Assembly: GCA_902825855.1 (NCBI GenBank)
Contig: CADECW010000022.1
Span: 1 to 64,000 of the forward strand
DNA: 64,000 bases
Direction: 5' to 3'
Source of the DNA: an uncultured Rhodospirillales bacterium
Lineage (GTDB): Bacteria > Pseudomonadota > Alphaproteobacteria > Reyranellales > Reyranellaceae
Shown: one piece after another, positions 1-8,324 of the stretch
How the letters are laid out: every line of letters starts with the position of its first letter
Position numbering within the stretch: the stretch's first letter is position 1
Notes under the pieces: model-generated
Database searches by the model: none
What the model was told of the DNA's origin: nothing
What the model saw: the letters and a program-made list of their open reading frames with translations, nothing else
Program-made: the position numbers and the translations under genes

Positions 1-168
1 CTCCGCTTCGCCTCGCTGCGCTCAGCTCCGGTCGGGATGACGGTGGGAGCGAGCAAACCGGTAGCGCAACTAGCGTAACTGTCTTAATGCCGTGCCGAGC
101 CCAACCCATGGGGGGTGAAGCCTCCTTCGACCACAAGGTCGCTCGTTGAATGCAGTGCCTGCATCGGC
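1..168. other. Non-coding left edge
   Basis: No supported gene lies here. The first 45 bases alternate short C/T/G-rich words (cgcttcgcc, tcgctgcgct) ending in tcgggatgac. This wording resembles the short palindromic intergenic repeats common in high-GC genomes, but there is no second copy in the window to prove it. Confidence 0.3.
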
Positions 169-1341
169 CTACGCATTGCCGACGAGCAGCCCGCCGTTCC
201 ACCGGCGCGCCAGGGCCACGAGTGCCGCCATGCCGACGGCGCTGACCACGAACATGCCCAGAAACGCGTGCTGGCCATAGGCGCCGTAGAGCACGCCGGC
301 GACCTGAAAGATCACGGCCTGCGCCGCTCCGGTACCGATCGCGTAGTAGACGCTCTGTCCCAGCGCCATGCCCGAGGACGGCAGCGCGCGCTGGATGAAC
401 GCCATGGCGCCGAGATGGCAGGCGGCGAAGGTCCCGGCATGCAAGGCCTGCAGCAGCACGAGCGCCCACAATTCGGTGGTGAAGGCCATGCCGAGCCAGC
501 GCACCATGCCGCAGCCCAGGGCCAGCGCAATCATGCCGCAGACGCCGAGCCGCGCCAGAAGCCACGCGCTGCCCAGCATCAGCAGGATTTCCACGGCGAC
601 GCTCTCGGCCCACAGCAGGCTGATGGTGACGTCGTCGATACCGGCGGCGCGCCAGGTGAGGGTGCCGAAGCTGTAGAGCACGGCGTGGCTCGCCTGGCAC
701 AGGCCGGCCGCGACCATGAACAGCAGGAACGGCTTCGAGCGCAGCAGGTCGAGGATGCCGAACGGCGCATGCCGGGCCGCATCGCGATGATGCGCCTCGG
801 CCTTCGGCAGCAGCAGGCCGAACGGCACGAGCAGGGCGATGCCGACGAAGCCGACATAGAGTACCCACGAGGGGCCGTTGCGGTCGACGGCGGCGCCGCA
901 GGTCACCGCGCCCAGGATGAAGGCGACCGAGCTCCAGACGCGCAGGCTGCCGTAGTTGATGCCGCGCGCGCGGGTCTCGTTCACCAGCACACCGTCGTAG
1001 AGGGCCATGGTTGGCGCCCACACGCCGCCCCACACCATCGTCACCGCCAGGATGGCGAGGAAGCCGTAGGAGAACTGGTAGCCGGTCATCAGGAGCGTTG
1101 CCGTCGCCGCCAGCACCAGGATGACGCCGCGCACATTGCCGATGCGATGCGCCACCCAGCCGATGACGAGCGTCGCGGCTACGCTCACCAGCTGCCGGCT
1201 CATGAAGAGCGTGCCGATCTCGGCATCCTCGACGCCGCGATCGCGCAGCCATACCGGCCAGTAGCTCATGAAGGCGCCGGAAGCGAAGAAGTAGGCCGCG
1301 CCGTATCCGGACAGCCTGACCGCGGTGATCAACGCGGTCAT
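169..1341 (-). CDS. MFS transporter, PPP/HcaT-like family
   Basis: A 390-residue inner-membrane carrier with about twelve hydrophobic segments spread over its whole length, the usual size for the family. The N-terminal run (RLSGYGAAYFFASGAF) and the motif around SYWPVWLRDRG resemble the MFS_1-like phenylpropionate/sugar transporter branch (HcaT/PPP type), so a small organic acid or sugar is a plausible substrate. I cannot say which. The ATG at 1341 lies 27 nt after the stop of the CoA transferase gene on the same strand. The pair is probably one transcript, which would make the carrier the importer of an acid that the transferase converts to a CoA ester. That link is inference from spacing only. 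Confidence 0.8.
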   Translation of the reverse strand: MTALITAVRLSGYGAAYFFASGAFMSYWPVWLRDRGVEDAEIGTLFMSRQLVSVAATLVIGWVAHRIGNVRGVILVLAATATLLMTGYQFSYGFLAILAVTMVWGGVWAPTMALYDGVLVNETRARGINYGSLRVWSSVAFILGAVTCGAAVDRNGPSWVLYVGFVGIALLVPFGLLLPKAEAHHRDAARHAPFGILDLLRSKPFLLFMVAAGLCQASHAVLYSFGTLTWRAAGIDDVTISLLWAESVAVEILLMLGSAWLLARLGVCGMIALALGCGMVRWLGMAFTTELWALVLLQALHAGTFAACHLGAMAFIQRALPSSGMALGQSVYYAIGTGAAQAVIFQVAGVLYGAYGQHAFLGMFVVSAVGMAALVALARRWNGGLLVGNA

Positions 1342-1368
1342 GACGGGGCCTTCATCGGCAGCTTGGCC

Positions 1369-2493
1369 CTAAGCGGCGAACTCGCGGCGCACCTGTTCGG
1401 AATGCTGACCCACCGTCGGCACGTCGCCCAGCCGCTCCGGCTCGCCGTTCCACGACGCGGCGAGCGCCGGCATGGACACGTCGCCCGCGGTCGTGCCGAA
1501 GACGACACGGCGGAGCTGCGGATGGCCCGAGAGATCGTCGACCGAGCTCACGCGCGCCCAGGCGATCTGCGCCGCATCGAGGCGGGCCGCCAGATCGGCG
1601 AACGTCTGGCCGCCGAAGCTCTTCTGCACGATGGCGTTGGTGTCGTCGCGCCGCGCATTGCGCGCCTTGTTGGTGGCGTAGTCGGGCTCCTTCTCCAGGC
1701 CCGGCCGGTCGAGCACGCCGTGGCACAGCCGCTCGAACTCGCGGTCGTTCTGGATCGAGATCAGGACGGGCACCTTGTCGGCGGTCTGGTAGACGCCGTA
1801 GGGCGCGATGAAGGGATGCGTGAGGCCGAGCCGCGGCCAGTCGTAGTTGGAGTAGTCCTTGGCCAGCACCGGCACTGTCATCCACTCGGCCATGGCGGAG
1901 AACAGCGAGACCGCGATGGCACGGCCCTCGCCGGTCCGCTGGCGGGCCAGCAGCGCCTCCAGCACGGCGGCGTGGGCATACATGCCGGTGCCGATGTCGG
2001 TAGCCGAGATGCCGACGCGACCGGGACCCTCGGGCGTTCCGGTGATCGAGGCAAGACCGCTCTCGGCCTGCACCAGCAGATCGTAGGCGCGGCGATTGCG
2101 GTAAGGGCCTTGCTCGCCATAGCCCGAGATGTCGACGGTGATCAGCCGCCGGTTCGCTGCGCGCATCGCCTTCGAGCCGAAACCCGCGCGTTCCGCAGCG
2201 CCCGGCGCCAAATTCTGGATCAGCACGTCGGCTCGGGAGATCATGCGATGCAGCAACGCGAGATCATTCTTGTTCTTGAAATCGAGCGTGACCGACTGCT
2301 TGCCGCGGTTCAGCCAGACGAAGTAGCTCGACTGGCCGTGCACGTAGGCGTCATAGGCGCGGGCGAAATCTCCCTCCGGCCGCTCGATCTTGATCACGCG
2401 CGCACCGGCATCCGCCAGGCGGGCGGCACAATAGGGTGCGGCCACGGCCTGCTCGACGCTGATCACCAGCAGCCCTTCAAGCGCTCCAGACAT
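1369..2493 (-). CDS. CaiB/BaiF family CoA transferase
   Basis: A 374-residue class III CoA transferase that moves CoA between carboxylic acids in the cytoplasm. The family hallmarks are visible: an N-terminal ARVIKIERPEGDF block, a GYGEQGPY segment, and GISATDIGTG, whose Asp (about residue 166) aligns with the catalytic aspartate of formyl-CoA transferase. Length is normal. I place the start at the ATG at 2493 and not at the TTG two codons earlier, because GAG/GGA-rich sequence sits at the right distance from the ATG. It is the first gene of a likely two-gene unit with the MFS carrier downstream. A second, divergent CaiB-type gene starts 0.7 kb away; the two are clearly different sequences. 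The acid substrate cannot be read from the sequence. Confidence 0.9.
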   Translation of the reverse strand: MSGALEGLLVISVEQAVAAPYCAARLADAGARVIKIERPEGDFARAYDAYVHGQSSYFVWLNRGKQSVTLDFKNKNDLALLHRMISRADVLIQNLAPGAAERAGFGSKAMRAANRRLITVDISGYGEQGPYRNRRAYDLLVQAESGLASITGTPEGPGRVGISATDIGTGMYAHAAVLEALLARQRTGEGRAIAVSLFSAMAEWMTVPVLAKDYSNYDWPRLGLTHPFIAPYGVYQTADKVPVLISIQNDREFERLCHGVLDRPGLEKEPDYATNKARNARRDDTNAIVQKSFGGQTFADLAARLDAAQIAWARVSSVDDLSGHPQLRRVVFGTTAGDVSMPALAASWNGEPERLGDVPTVGQHSEQVRREFAA

Positions 2494-2656
2494 CGTCAAC
2501 TCATTTCCATGGATAGTCGCGTCACCGCTTCGAGTAACATGTCGTGTCGATCAAGACCAACCTTGCCGACAGTCGGTGAGATGAGCTTTCCGACCAAAGT
2601 CCAATGGAGAGGGAATGACGTGGGGCCTACCCTCCGCCTCGCTCCCGAGGGAACCG

Positions 2657-3073
2657 ATGCCGCCCGACGCCCTTGCCCTTTACGCCACCGTCATCCTGCT
2701 CCTGCCGATGGCCTGTTTCTTCCTGTCGTCGCCCACCTTCCTGCTGGTCGGGTTGGAAATTCCGGAAGTGACTCAGCTGCTGCGCGGGCTGTTCAACGGC
2801 TACTTCATCGTCATGGGAGTAGCCGGAGTCGTTTCGGCCACGGCCTATGTGGTTGCGGGGCGTCCGGTCTTCGCAGTTGGCGCGCTCGCCGTTGCGACCG
2901 TGGCGGTGATGGCGCGGCGCTGGTTCCTGCAGCATATGGATGCCGAGCTGCAGGCCAGGGCGGCAGGAGAGGCGGCGGCCGTGCCACGGCTTCGGGCCTT
3001 GCATCTCAAGGGCATGCTGCTCAACGCCATTCTCCTGGCCACCGTCGTCGCCAACGTGCCGCTCGTCGTCTGA
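2657..3073 (+). CDS. Small membrane protein of unknown function
   Basis: A 138-residue protein with four hydrophobic segments (near residues 8-26, 45-65, 67-83 and 118-135) and a short charged, Arg-rich stretch before the last one. I do not recognise a family. The start is set at the ATG at 2657 because GAGGG sits five bases upstream. A longer reading from 2615 has no ribosome site and would add a hydrophilic tail. It stands alone between two CoA transferase genes, about 160 bp from the divergent one and 130 bp before the next. Confidence 0.6.
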   Translation: MPPDALALYATVILLLPMACFFLSSPTFLLVGLEIPEVTQLLRGLFNGYFIVMGVAGVVSATAYVVAGRPVFAVGALAVATVAVMARRWFLQHMDAELQARAAGEAAAVPRLRALHLKGMLLNAILLATVVANVPLVV

Positions 3074-3202
3074 CGCCGGTCGGCCCGCCAGTCAAGCGCA
3101 CGAGCTGCGAAGTTCTGAACTGCAAGCGCTGGTCCCCCGGCGTTGTTGCTTTGCCGTTCGATCGCGTCATTGTGCAAACGAACAGAATGAGGTGAGCACC
3201 AG

Positions 3203-4420
3203 ATGCCGGGACCGCTTGCGGGCGTGCGTGTGATCGATCTGACGGCGGTGCTGCTGGGACCGTTCGCCACCCAGCACCTGGCCGACATGGGCGCCGACGT
3301 CATCAAGGTCGAACCACCGGAAGGCGATCTCCTGCGCGTGTCGGGCGGCTCGATGGGGCGCGACAAGAACATGGGGCCGATCTACATGGCGGCCAACCGC
3401 AACAAGCGCTCGCTCTGCCTCGACCTCAAGAAGCCGGCCGCCTGCGCCGTCCTGAAGGAGCTGGTGAGGAAGGCCGATCTCTTCATCCACAACAGCCGGC
3501 CGCAGGCGATCGAGCGCCTGGGCCTGGGCTACGAGGACCTTAAGAAGGTCAATCCGTCGATCATCTACGCCTATTCCCTCGGCTATGCGCGCAAGGGGCC
3601 CTACGGCCACAAGCCCGCCTTCGACGACCTGGTGCAGGGTGTGAGTGGCGCGGCTTCGCTGCAGTCACGGGTCGATGGTCTGCCGCCGCGCTTCATGCCG
3701 AGCCTGATCGCCGACAAGACGACGGGGCTTCATCTCTGCATCGCCGTGCTGGGCGCGCTCTATCATCGCCAGAGAACCGGCGAGGGCCAGATGATCGAGG
3801 TGCCGATGCTGGAGACCCTGGCTTCGTTCTGGCTGACCGAGCACCTGTTCGGCGCCACCTGGACGCCCGAGCGTGGGGCGATGGGCTACGACCGCATCAT
3901 CAACAAGTTCCGCAATCCCTTCAAAACCAGGGATGGCTATATCTGCGCGTTGCCCTACACCGACGCCCACTGGCTCACCTTCTTCGAGCTCGCCGGCCGC
4001 CCCGACCTCAGCAAGGAGCAGCGCTTCATCGACCGCAACGAACGCGCCAAGCATTTCAGCGAGCTCTACCAGGTCCTGGCTTCGCTGCTCGAGCATCGCC
4101 CGACCGAGGAATGGCTGGAGATGTTCGACAAGGCCGATATCCCTGCAATGCCGGTGCGGACCCTCGAAGACCTGTTGGACGATCCGCATCTCAAGGCGAC
4201 CGGCTTCTTCACCGAGCGTGAGCATCCGACGGAGGGACCGATCACGACCTTTGCAAGTCCGCTCGACTTCGAGAAGACCAAGGTCGAGTTCCGCCGCCAC
4301 GCGCCGCGCATTGGCGGCGACGGCGAGGAGGTGCTGCGCGAGGCGGGCGTAAGCGACGCGGAGATCGCCACGCTGAAGGCGGACAAGGCCCTGATCGTCC
4401 CGGCGGCAATGGCCCAGTGA
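3203..4420 (+). CDS. CaiB/BaiF family CoA transferase
   Basis: A 405-residue class III CoA transferase. It shows the N-terminal GADVIKVEPPEGD block, a KGPYGHKPAFDDLVQ segment and LIADKTTGL with the probable catalytic Asp at residue 171. The ATG at 3203 is preceded by a GAGGTGAGC ribosome site. The stop codon overlaps the GTG start of the phospholipase D-like gene by four bases (GTGA), so the two are translationally coupled. It is not a close copy of the transferase at 1369-2493; the two differ in length and in most non-motif positions. The substrate is unknown. Confidence 0.9.
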   Translation: MPGPLAGVRVIDLTAVLLGPFATQHLADMGADVIKVEPPEGDLLRVSGGSMGRDKNMGPIYMAANRNKRSLCLDLKKPAACAVLKELVRKADLFIHNSRPQAIERLGLGYEDLKKVNPSIIYAYSLGYARKGPYGHKPAFDDLVQGVSGAASLQSRVDGLPPRFMPSLIADKTTGLHLCIAVLGALYHRQRTGEGQMIEVPMLETLASFWLTEHLFGATWTPERGAMGYDRIINKFRNPFKTRDGYICALPYTDAHWLTFFELAGRPDLSKEQRFIDRNERAKHFSELYQVLASLLEHRPTEEWLEMFDKADIPAMPVRTLEDLLDDPHLKATGFFTEREHPTEGPITTFASPLDFEKTKVEFRRHAPRIGGDGEEVLREAGVSDAEIATLKADKALIVPAAMAQ

Positions 4421-5766
4421 ATTCTGACGTGACGACGATCGACGGCGCCTACATTCCGGGCACGGCGTCGGGGCCTTACCCCACGCGTCCCGGCAACCGC
4501 GTGCGCGCTCTCATTGACGGGCCGTCGATCATGCGGCGGATCGGCGAGGCGGTCGCCAATGCGCGTCACAGCATCTGGGTGGCCGTGGCCTTCTATTCCG
4601 GCGACTTCCTGTTGCCGGAAGGGCAGGAACCGCTGTTCGACGTGCTCGATCGCGCGGTCGCGCGCGGCGTCGACGTGCGCCTGCTGATCTGGCGTCCCAA
4701 TCGCGAAAGGCCGCACGGTCCTCGCACGTTCGGCGGTTCCGCCGAGCAGCGCGCCTTGCTCGCGCGGCGCGGCTCGCAGCTCAAGATCCGCTGGGACCAG
4801 GCGGCCACGGTGTTCTGCCAGCATCAAAAGAGCTGGGTGATCGATGCCGGCCAGCCATCGGAGACGTCGTTCGTCGGCGGACTCAACCTCACCAGCGTCG
4901 GCATGCGCCTGCACGACGTCTATGTCGAGGTGACCGGACCTGCGGCAACCGATGTGCGTCACAATTTCGTCGAGCGCTGGAACGAGTCGAGCGATCGCCA
5001 CGCAGCCGACGGCAATTGGTGCTGCGATGCCAGTGACGAACTGCCCTATGCCGACCAGTCGCGGCCTCCGTGCGGGACGAGCACCGTACAGATCCAGCGC
5101 ATGCTCGATGCGCGCCGCTATCCGCCGCACCGCGTCGAGCGATCGATCCTGGAGCAATACCAGCGCGCCATCGACGCGGCGCGCCGCACGATCTACCTGC
5201 AGAACCAGGCGATCCCCGTTCCGGAGGTCGCCCGCCACCTGGTTGCGGCCGTCGAGCGCGGCGTCGAGATCGTGATGCTCGTCCCGGCGGTTCCCGAGGG
5301 CTACGTCTTCGAGGCGCGCCTCGATCCCGCCGAGGCGTCGCGATTCTGGGGGATCGAGGCGCTGGGGCGTCACGCCAACTTCACGCTGGCGGGCCTTGCC
5401 GATATGCACGATGGCAGACGAAGCGCCACTTACGTCCACGCCAAGATGATGGTGGTCGACGACGTCTGGGCCACCGTCGGCTCGTGCAACCTGCATCCGT
5501 TCTCGCTAAACGGGCACACCGAGATGAATGCCTCGGTCTGGGACGCCGACTTCGCGTGCACCTTGCGCGATACGCTGTTCACCATGCATCTCGGGGTAGA
5601 GACCGCGTCCCTCGATGACCGGGCTGCATTGCGGATGTTCCGGGACATCGCCCGCGCCAACCGCGACAGATTGGAGCGTGGTGAGCCCGACTGGCAGGGT
5701 CGCGTTTTCGCTTTGGAGCCTGAGACTTACGGGTTCGAGCCGGGCGTGAAGTCCGATCTGACGTAA
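4417..5766 (+). CDS. Phospholipase D-like protein (cardiolipin synthase type)
   Basis: A 449-residue member of the PLD superfamily with two HKD half-sites, as expected for phospholipid transphosphatidylation or hydrolysis. The first is HQKSWVID (His136, Lys138, Asp143) followed by GGLNLTS. The second is VHAKMMVVDD (His341, Lys343, Asp348) followed by GSCNLHPFS. There is no convincing N-terminal membrane anchor, unlike classical cardiolipin synthases such as ClsA; this is closer to the ClsB-like soluble type. It starts with GTG inside the stop of the upstream CoA transferase gene, an odd pairing for a lipid enzyme. A cardiolipin or phosphatidyl-transfer role is the best guess from the motifs. 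A nuclease activity of the same fold cannot be excluded. Confidence 0.8.
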   Translation: MNSDVTTIDGAYIPGTASGPYPTRPGNRVRALIDGPSIMRRIGEAVANARHSIWVAVAFYSGDFLLPEGQEPLFDVLDRAVARGVDVRLLIWRPNRERPHGPRTFGGSAEQRALLARRGSQLKIRWDQAATVFCQHQKSWVIDAGQPSETSFVGGLNLTSVGMRLHDVYVEVTGPAATDVRHNFVERWNESSDRHAADGNWCCDASDELPYADQSRPPCGTSTVQIQRMLDARRYPPHRVERSILEQYQRAIDAARRTIYLQNQAIPVPEVARHLVAAVERGVEIVMLVPAVPEGYVFEARLDPAEASRFWGIEALGRHANFTLAGLADMHDGRRSATYVHAKMMVVDDVWATVGSCNLHPFSLNGHTEMNASVWDADFACTLRDTLFTMHLGVETASLDDRAALRMFRDIARANRDRLERGEPDWQGRVFALEPETYGFEPGVKSDLT

Positions 5767-5794
5767 GGTGCGTTCTACGTAAACTTGTTCCGCG

Positions 5795-5815
5795 TCGCGG
5801 CGAATAAAGCCGCGA
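5795..5815 (+). terminator. GC-rich hairpin after the PLD gene
   Basis: A perfect 7-bp inverted repeat (TCGCGGC / GCCGCGA) with a 7-base loop, 29 bases past the PLD stop. No T-tract follows, so it may be a stability hairpin or a weak terminator. Confidence 0.35.
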
Positions 5816-5892
5816 TCCGGCTCCATCGCGCTTGTCCCGATTGGCTTCGTGGCTAAACTCCGGCGCAAACGAAGGCGTTCCGGGAGGGTTGT

Positions 5893-7089
5893 ATGGACCT
5901 CGCTTTTACACCTGAGGAGCAGAAATTCGCAGACGAAGTGCGCGCCTTCGTGCGCGCCAATCTGCCCGCCGAGATCCGTGACAAGGTGAAGAACGGCAAA
6001 CACCTGATCCGCGACGACTACATGCGCTGGCAGCAGGCGCTCGGGAAGCAGGGATGGCTGGTCTACACTTGGCCCAGGAAGCACGGCGGTCCGGGCTTCA
6101 CGCCGGCCGAGCGGTACATCTTCGAGAACATCTGCGCCGAGGAATACGCGCCCGGCATCATCCCGTTCGGCACCAAGATGGTCGGGCCGGTAATCTACAC
6201 CTTCGGCAATGACGAGCAGAAGGCCAAGTTCCTCGAGCCGATCCGCAAGAGCACCGTGTGGTGGTGCCAGGGCTATTCCGAGCCGGGCTCGGGCTCCGAT
6301 CTCGCGAGCCTGCGCACCAAGGCGGAGAAGCAAGGCGACCACTACATCGTCAACGGCTCGAAGACCTGGAACACGATGGGCCATTGGGCCGACTGGATCT
6401 TTTGTCTGGTGCGCACCGATCCCAAGGCCAAGCCGCAGGAAGGCATCTCCTTCCTGCTGATCGACATGAAGACGCCGGGGATCACCGTGAAGCCGATCAT
6501 CATGGCCGACGGCGGCCACGAGGTGAACGAGGTCTTCTTCGACAACGTCAAGGTCCCGGTCGCCAACCTGATCGGCAAGGAGAACGAGGGCTGGACCTGC
6601 GCCAAGTTCCTGCTGGCCAACGAGCGGCTCGGCATTGCCGCCGTGCCGCAGTCCAAGCGTGGCGTCGAGGCGCTGAAGGATATCGCCCGCGCCGAGCAGG
6701 ACGACGGCCGGCCGCTGATCGAGAACCAGAGCTTCGCCGAGAAGATCGCCGACCTCGAGATCCAGGTTACGGCGCTGGAGTACACCGAGCTGCGCGTGCT
6801 CTCGACCATGGCGCATGGCGGACAGCCTGGCCCGGAAGTGTCGGGCCTCAAGGTCAGGGGCTCGGAGATCCAGCAGCGCATCGCCGAGCTCACCATGGAA
6901 GCGGTCGGCGAATACGCTGCGCCTTACCTGCCGGGCCTGCTATGGCAGGGTTCCAATGAGGAGCCGGTCGGGCCGGCCTATGCGCATCTCGCGGCGCCGC
7001 GCTACTTCAACACACGCAAGACCACGATCTACGGCGGCAGCAACGAGATCCAGAAAGGGATCATCAGCAAAATGGTGTTGGGACTGTAA
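5893..7089 (+). CDS. Acyl-CoA dehydrogenase (large-subunit type)
   Basis: A 398-residue FAD-dependent acyl-CoA dehydrogenase performing alpha,beta-oxidation of an acyl-CoA. Domain order is normal: helical N-domain (FTPEEQKFADEVRAF), middle beta domain (WCQGYSEPGSGSDLAS, NGSKTWNTMGHWADW) and C-terminal helical domain ending IYGGSNEIQKGII. The Glu that acts as base in the medium-chain enzyme motif YEGT is Gly here, so the base, if present, must lie elsewhere, as in other family branches. GGGAGGG precedes the ATG. The next gene starts directly after its TAA and is a paralogue. Together with the third dehydrogenase the set resembles the large/small pimeloyl-CoA dehydrogenase pair PimC/PimD, but the substrate is not proven. 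Confidence 0.88.
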   Translation: MDLAFTPEEQKFADEVRAFVRANLPAEIRDKVKNGKHLIRDDYMRWQQALGKQGWLVYTWPRKHGGPGFTPAERYIFENICAEEYAPGIIPFGTKMVGPVIYTFGNDEQKAKFLEPIRKSTVWWCQGYSEPGSGSDLASLRTKAEKQGDHYIVNGSKTWNTMGHWADWIFCLVRTDPKAKPQEGISFLLIDMKTPGITVKPIIMADGGHEVNEVFFDNVKVPVANLIGKENEGWTCAKFLLANERLGIAAVPQSKRGVEALKDIARAEQDDGRPLIENQSFAEKIADLEIQVTALEYTELRVLSTMAHGGQPGPEVSGLKVRGSEIQQRIAELTMEAVGEYAAPYLPGLLWQGSNEEPVGPAYAHLAAPRYFNTRKTTIYGGSNEIQKGIISKMVLGL

Positions 7090-8298
7090 ATGGACCTCGC
7101 GCTCAAACCTGAACACAAGGCATTCGCCGACGAAGTCCGCGCCTTTGCGCGCGCCAATCTGTCCGCCGCCACGAAGGCCAAGACCTTTTCGGGCAAGCAC
7201 TACGACAAGGACGATCACATAGACTGGCAGCAGGCGCTCGGCCGCCAGGGCTGGCTCGCCTACACCTGGCCCAGGAAATACGGCGGCCCGGGCTGGGACG
7301 TGACGCAGCGCTTCCTGTTCGAGAACGTCCTCGCCGAGGAGGGCGCGCCGCGTATCATCCCGTTCGGCCCCAAGATGGTCGGGCCGGTGATCTACACTTT
7401 CGGCACGGACGAGCAGAAGGAACGCTTCCTGCCCGGCATCCGCAGCTCCGAAGTGTCGTGGTGTCAGGGCTACTCCGAACCGGGCGCCGGTTCCGACCTC
7501 GCATCGCTGCGCACCCGCGCGGTGCGCCTGACCGACCAGTCCGGCGAGCATTACATCGTCAACGGCCAGAAGACCTGGACCTCGTTCGCCCATTGGGGCG
7601 ACTGGATCTTCTGCCTGGTGCGCACCAATCCCGACGCCAAGCCGCAGGAGGGCATCTCCTTCCTGCTGATCGACATGAAGTCGCCGGGCGTCACGGTGCG
7701 GCCCATCATCATGCTGGACGGCGCGCATCACGTGAACGACGTGTTCCTCGACAACGTCAAGGTCCCGGTCGCCAACCGCATCGGCAAGGAAGGCGAGGGC
7801 TGGACCTGCGCCAAGTTCCTGCTGGCCAACGAGCGGCTCGGCATCGCCGAGGTGCCCGCCTCCAAGCGTGGCGTGCGCTCGTTGCGCGACATCGCCCGCG
7901 CCGAGCCGGCGAACGGCGCCACGCTGGCCGACGATCCGGCGTTCACGGCGCAGATCGCCGATCTCGACCTGCAGGTCCAGGCGCTGGAGATGAGCGAGCT
8001 GCGCGCGCTCTCGACCATGGCGCTGGGCGGCGCGCCGGGGCCGGAGGTCTCGACGCTCAAGATTCGGGGGTCGGAGATCCAGCAGCGCATCACCGAGCTC
8101 ACGATGGAGGCGGTCGGCGAATATGCCGCGCCCTACCAGCCCGGCATGCTGTTTCAGAATACCAACGAGACGCCGGTCGGCACCGACCATGCGCCACCCG
8201 CCGCGCCGCGTTATTTCAATTTCCGCAAGACGAGCATCTACGGCGGCAGCAACGAAATTCAGAAGAACATCGTCTCGAAGATGGTCCTCGGGCTATAA
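7090..8298 (+). CDS. Acyl-CoA dehydrogenase, tandem paralogue
   Basis: A 402-residue acyl-CoA dehydrogenase that is a clear tandem duplicate of the preceding gene. It shares WCQGYSEPGAGSDLAS, the whole GWTCAKFLLANERLGIA block and the C-terminal IYGGSNEIQKNI. It also has Gly in place of the canonical YEGT glutamate. The main differences are a four-residue insertion near residue 156 (RLTDQSGEHY) and changes in the N-terminal 60 residues. The ATG follows the upstream TAA without a gap, so the two are coupled. Two near-copies side by side suggest either different chain-length preference or alternative partners for the third dehydrogenase. This is inference. Confidence 0.88.
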   Translation: MDLALKPEHKAFADEVRAFARANLSAATKAKTFSGKHYDKDDHIDWQQALGRQGWLAYTWPRKYGGPGWDVTQRFLFENVLAEEGAPRIIPFGPKMVGPVIYTFGTDEQKERFLPGIRSSEVSWCQGYSEPGAGSDLASLRTRAVRLTDQSGEHYIVNGQKTWTSFAHWGDWIFCLVRTNPDAKPQEGISFLLIDMKSPGVTVRPIIMLDGAHHVNDVFLDNVKVPVANRIGKEGEGWTCAKFLLANERLGIAEVPASKRGVRSLRDIARAEPANGATLADDPAFTAQIADLDLQVQALEMSELRALSTMALGGAPGPEVSTLKIRGSEIQQRITELTMEAVGEYAAPYQPGMLFQNTNETPVGTDHAPPAAPRYFNFRKTSIYGGSNEIQKNIVSKMVLGL

Positions 8299-8324
8299 AC
8301 GCCTGGAGATCTGGAGGAATAGAA

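Noticed and set aside
115..3195. A 1026-codon open frame on the plus strand
   Set aside because: It runs antisense to the MFS and CoA transferase genes, is dominated by Arg, Ala, His and Gly, and has no domain. It is a high-GC shadow frame.
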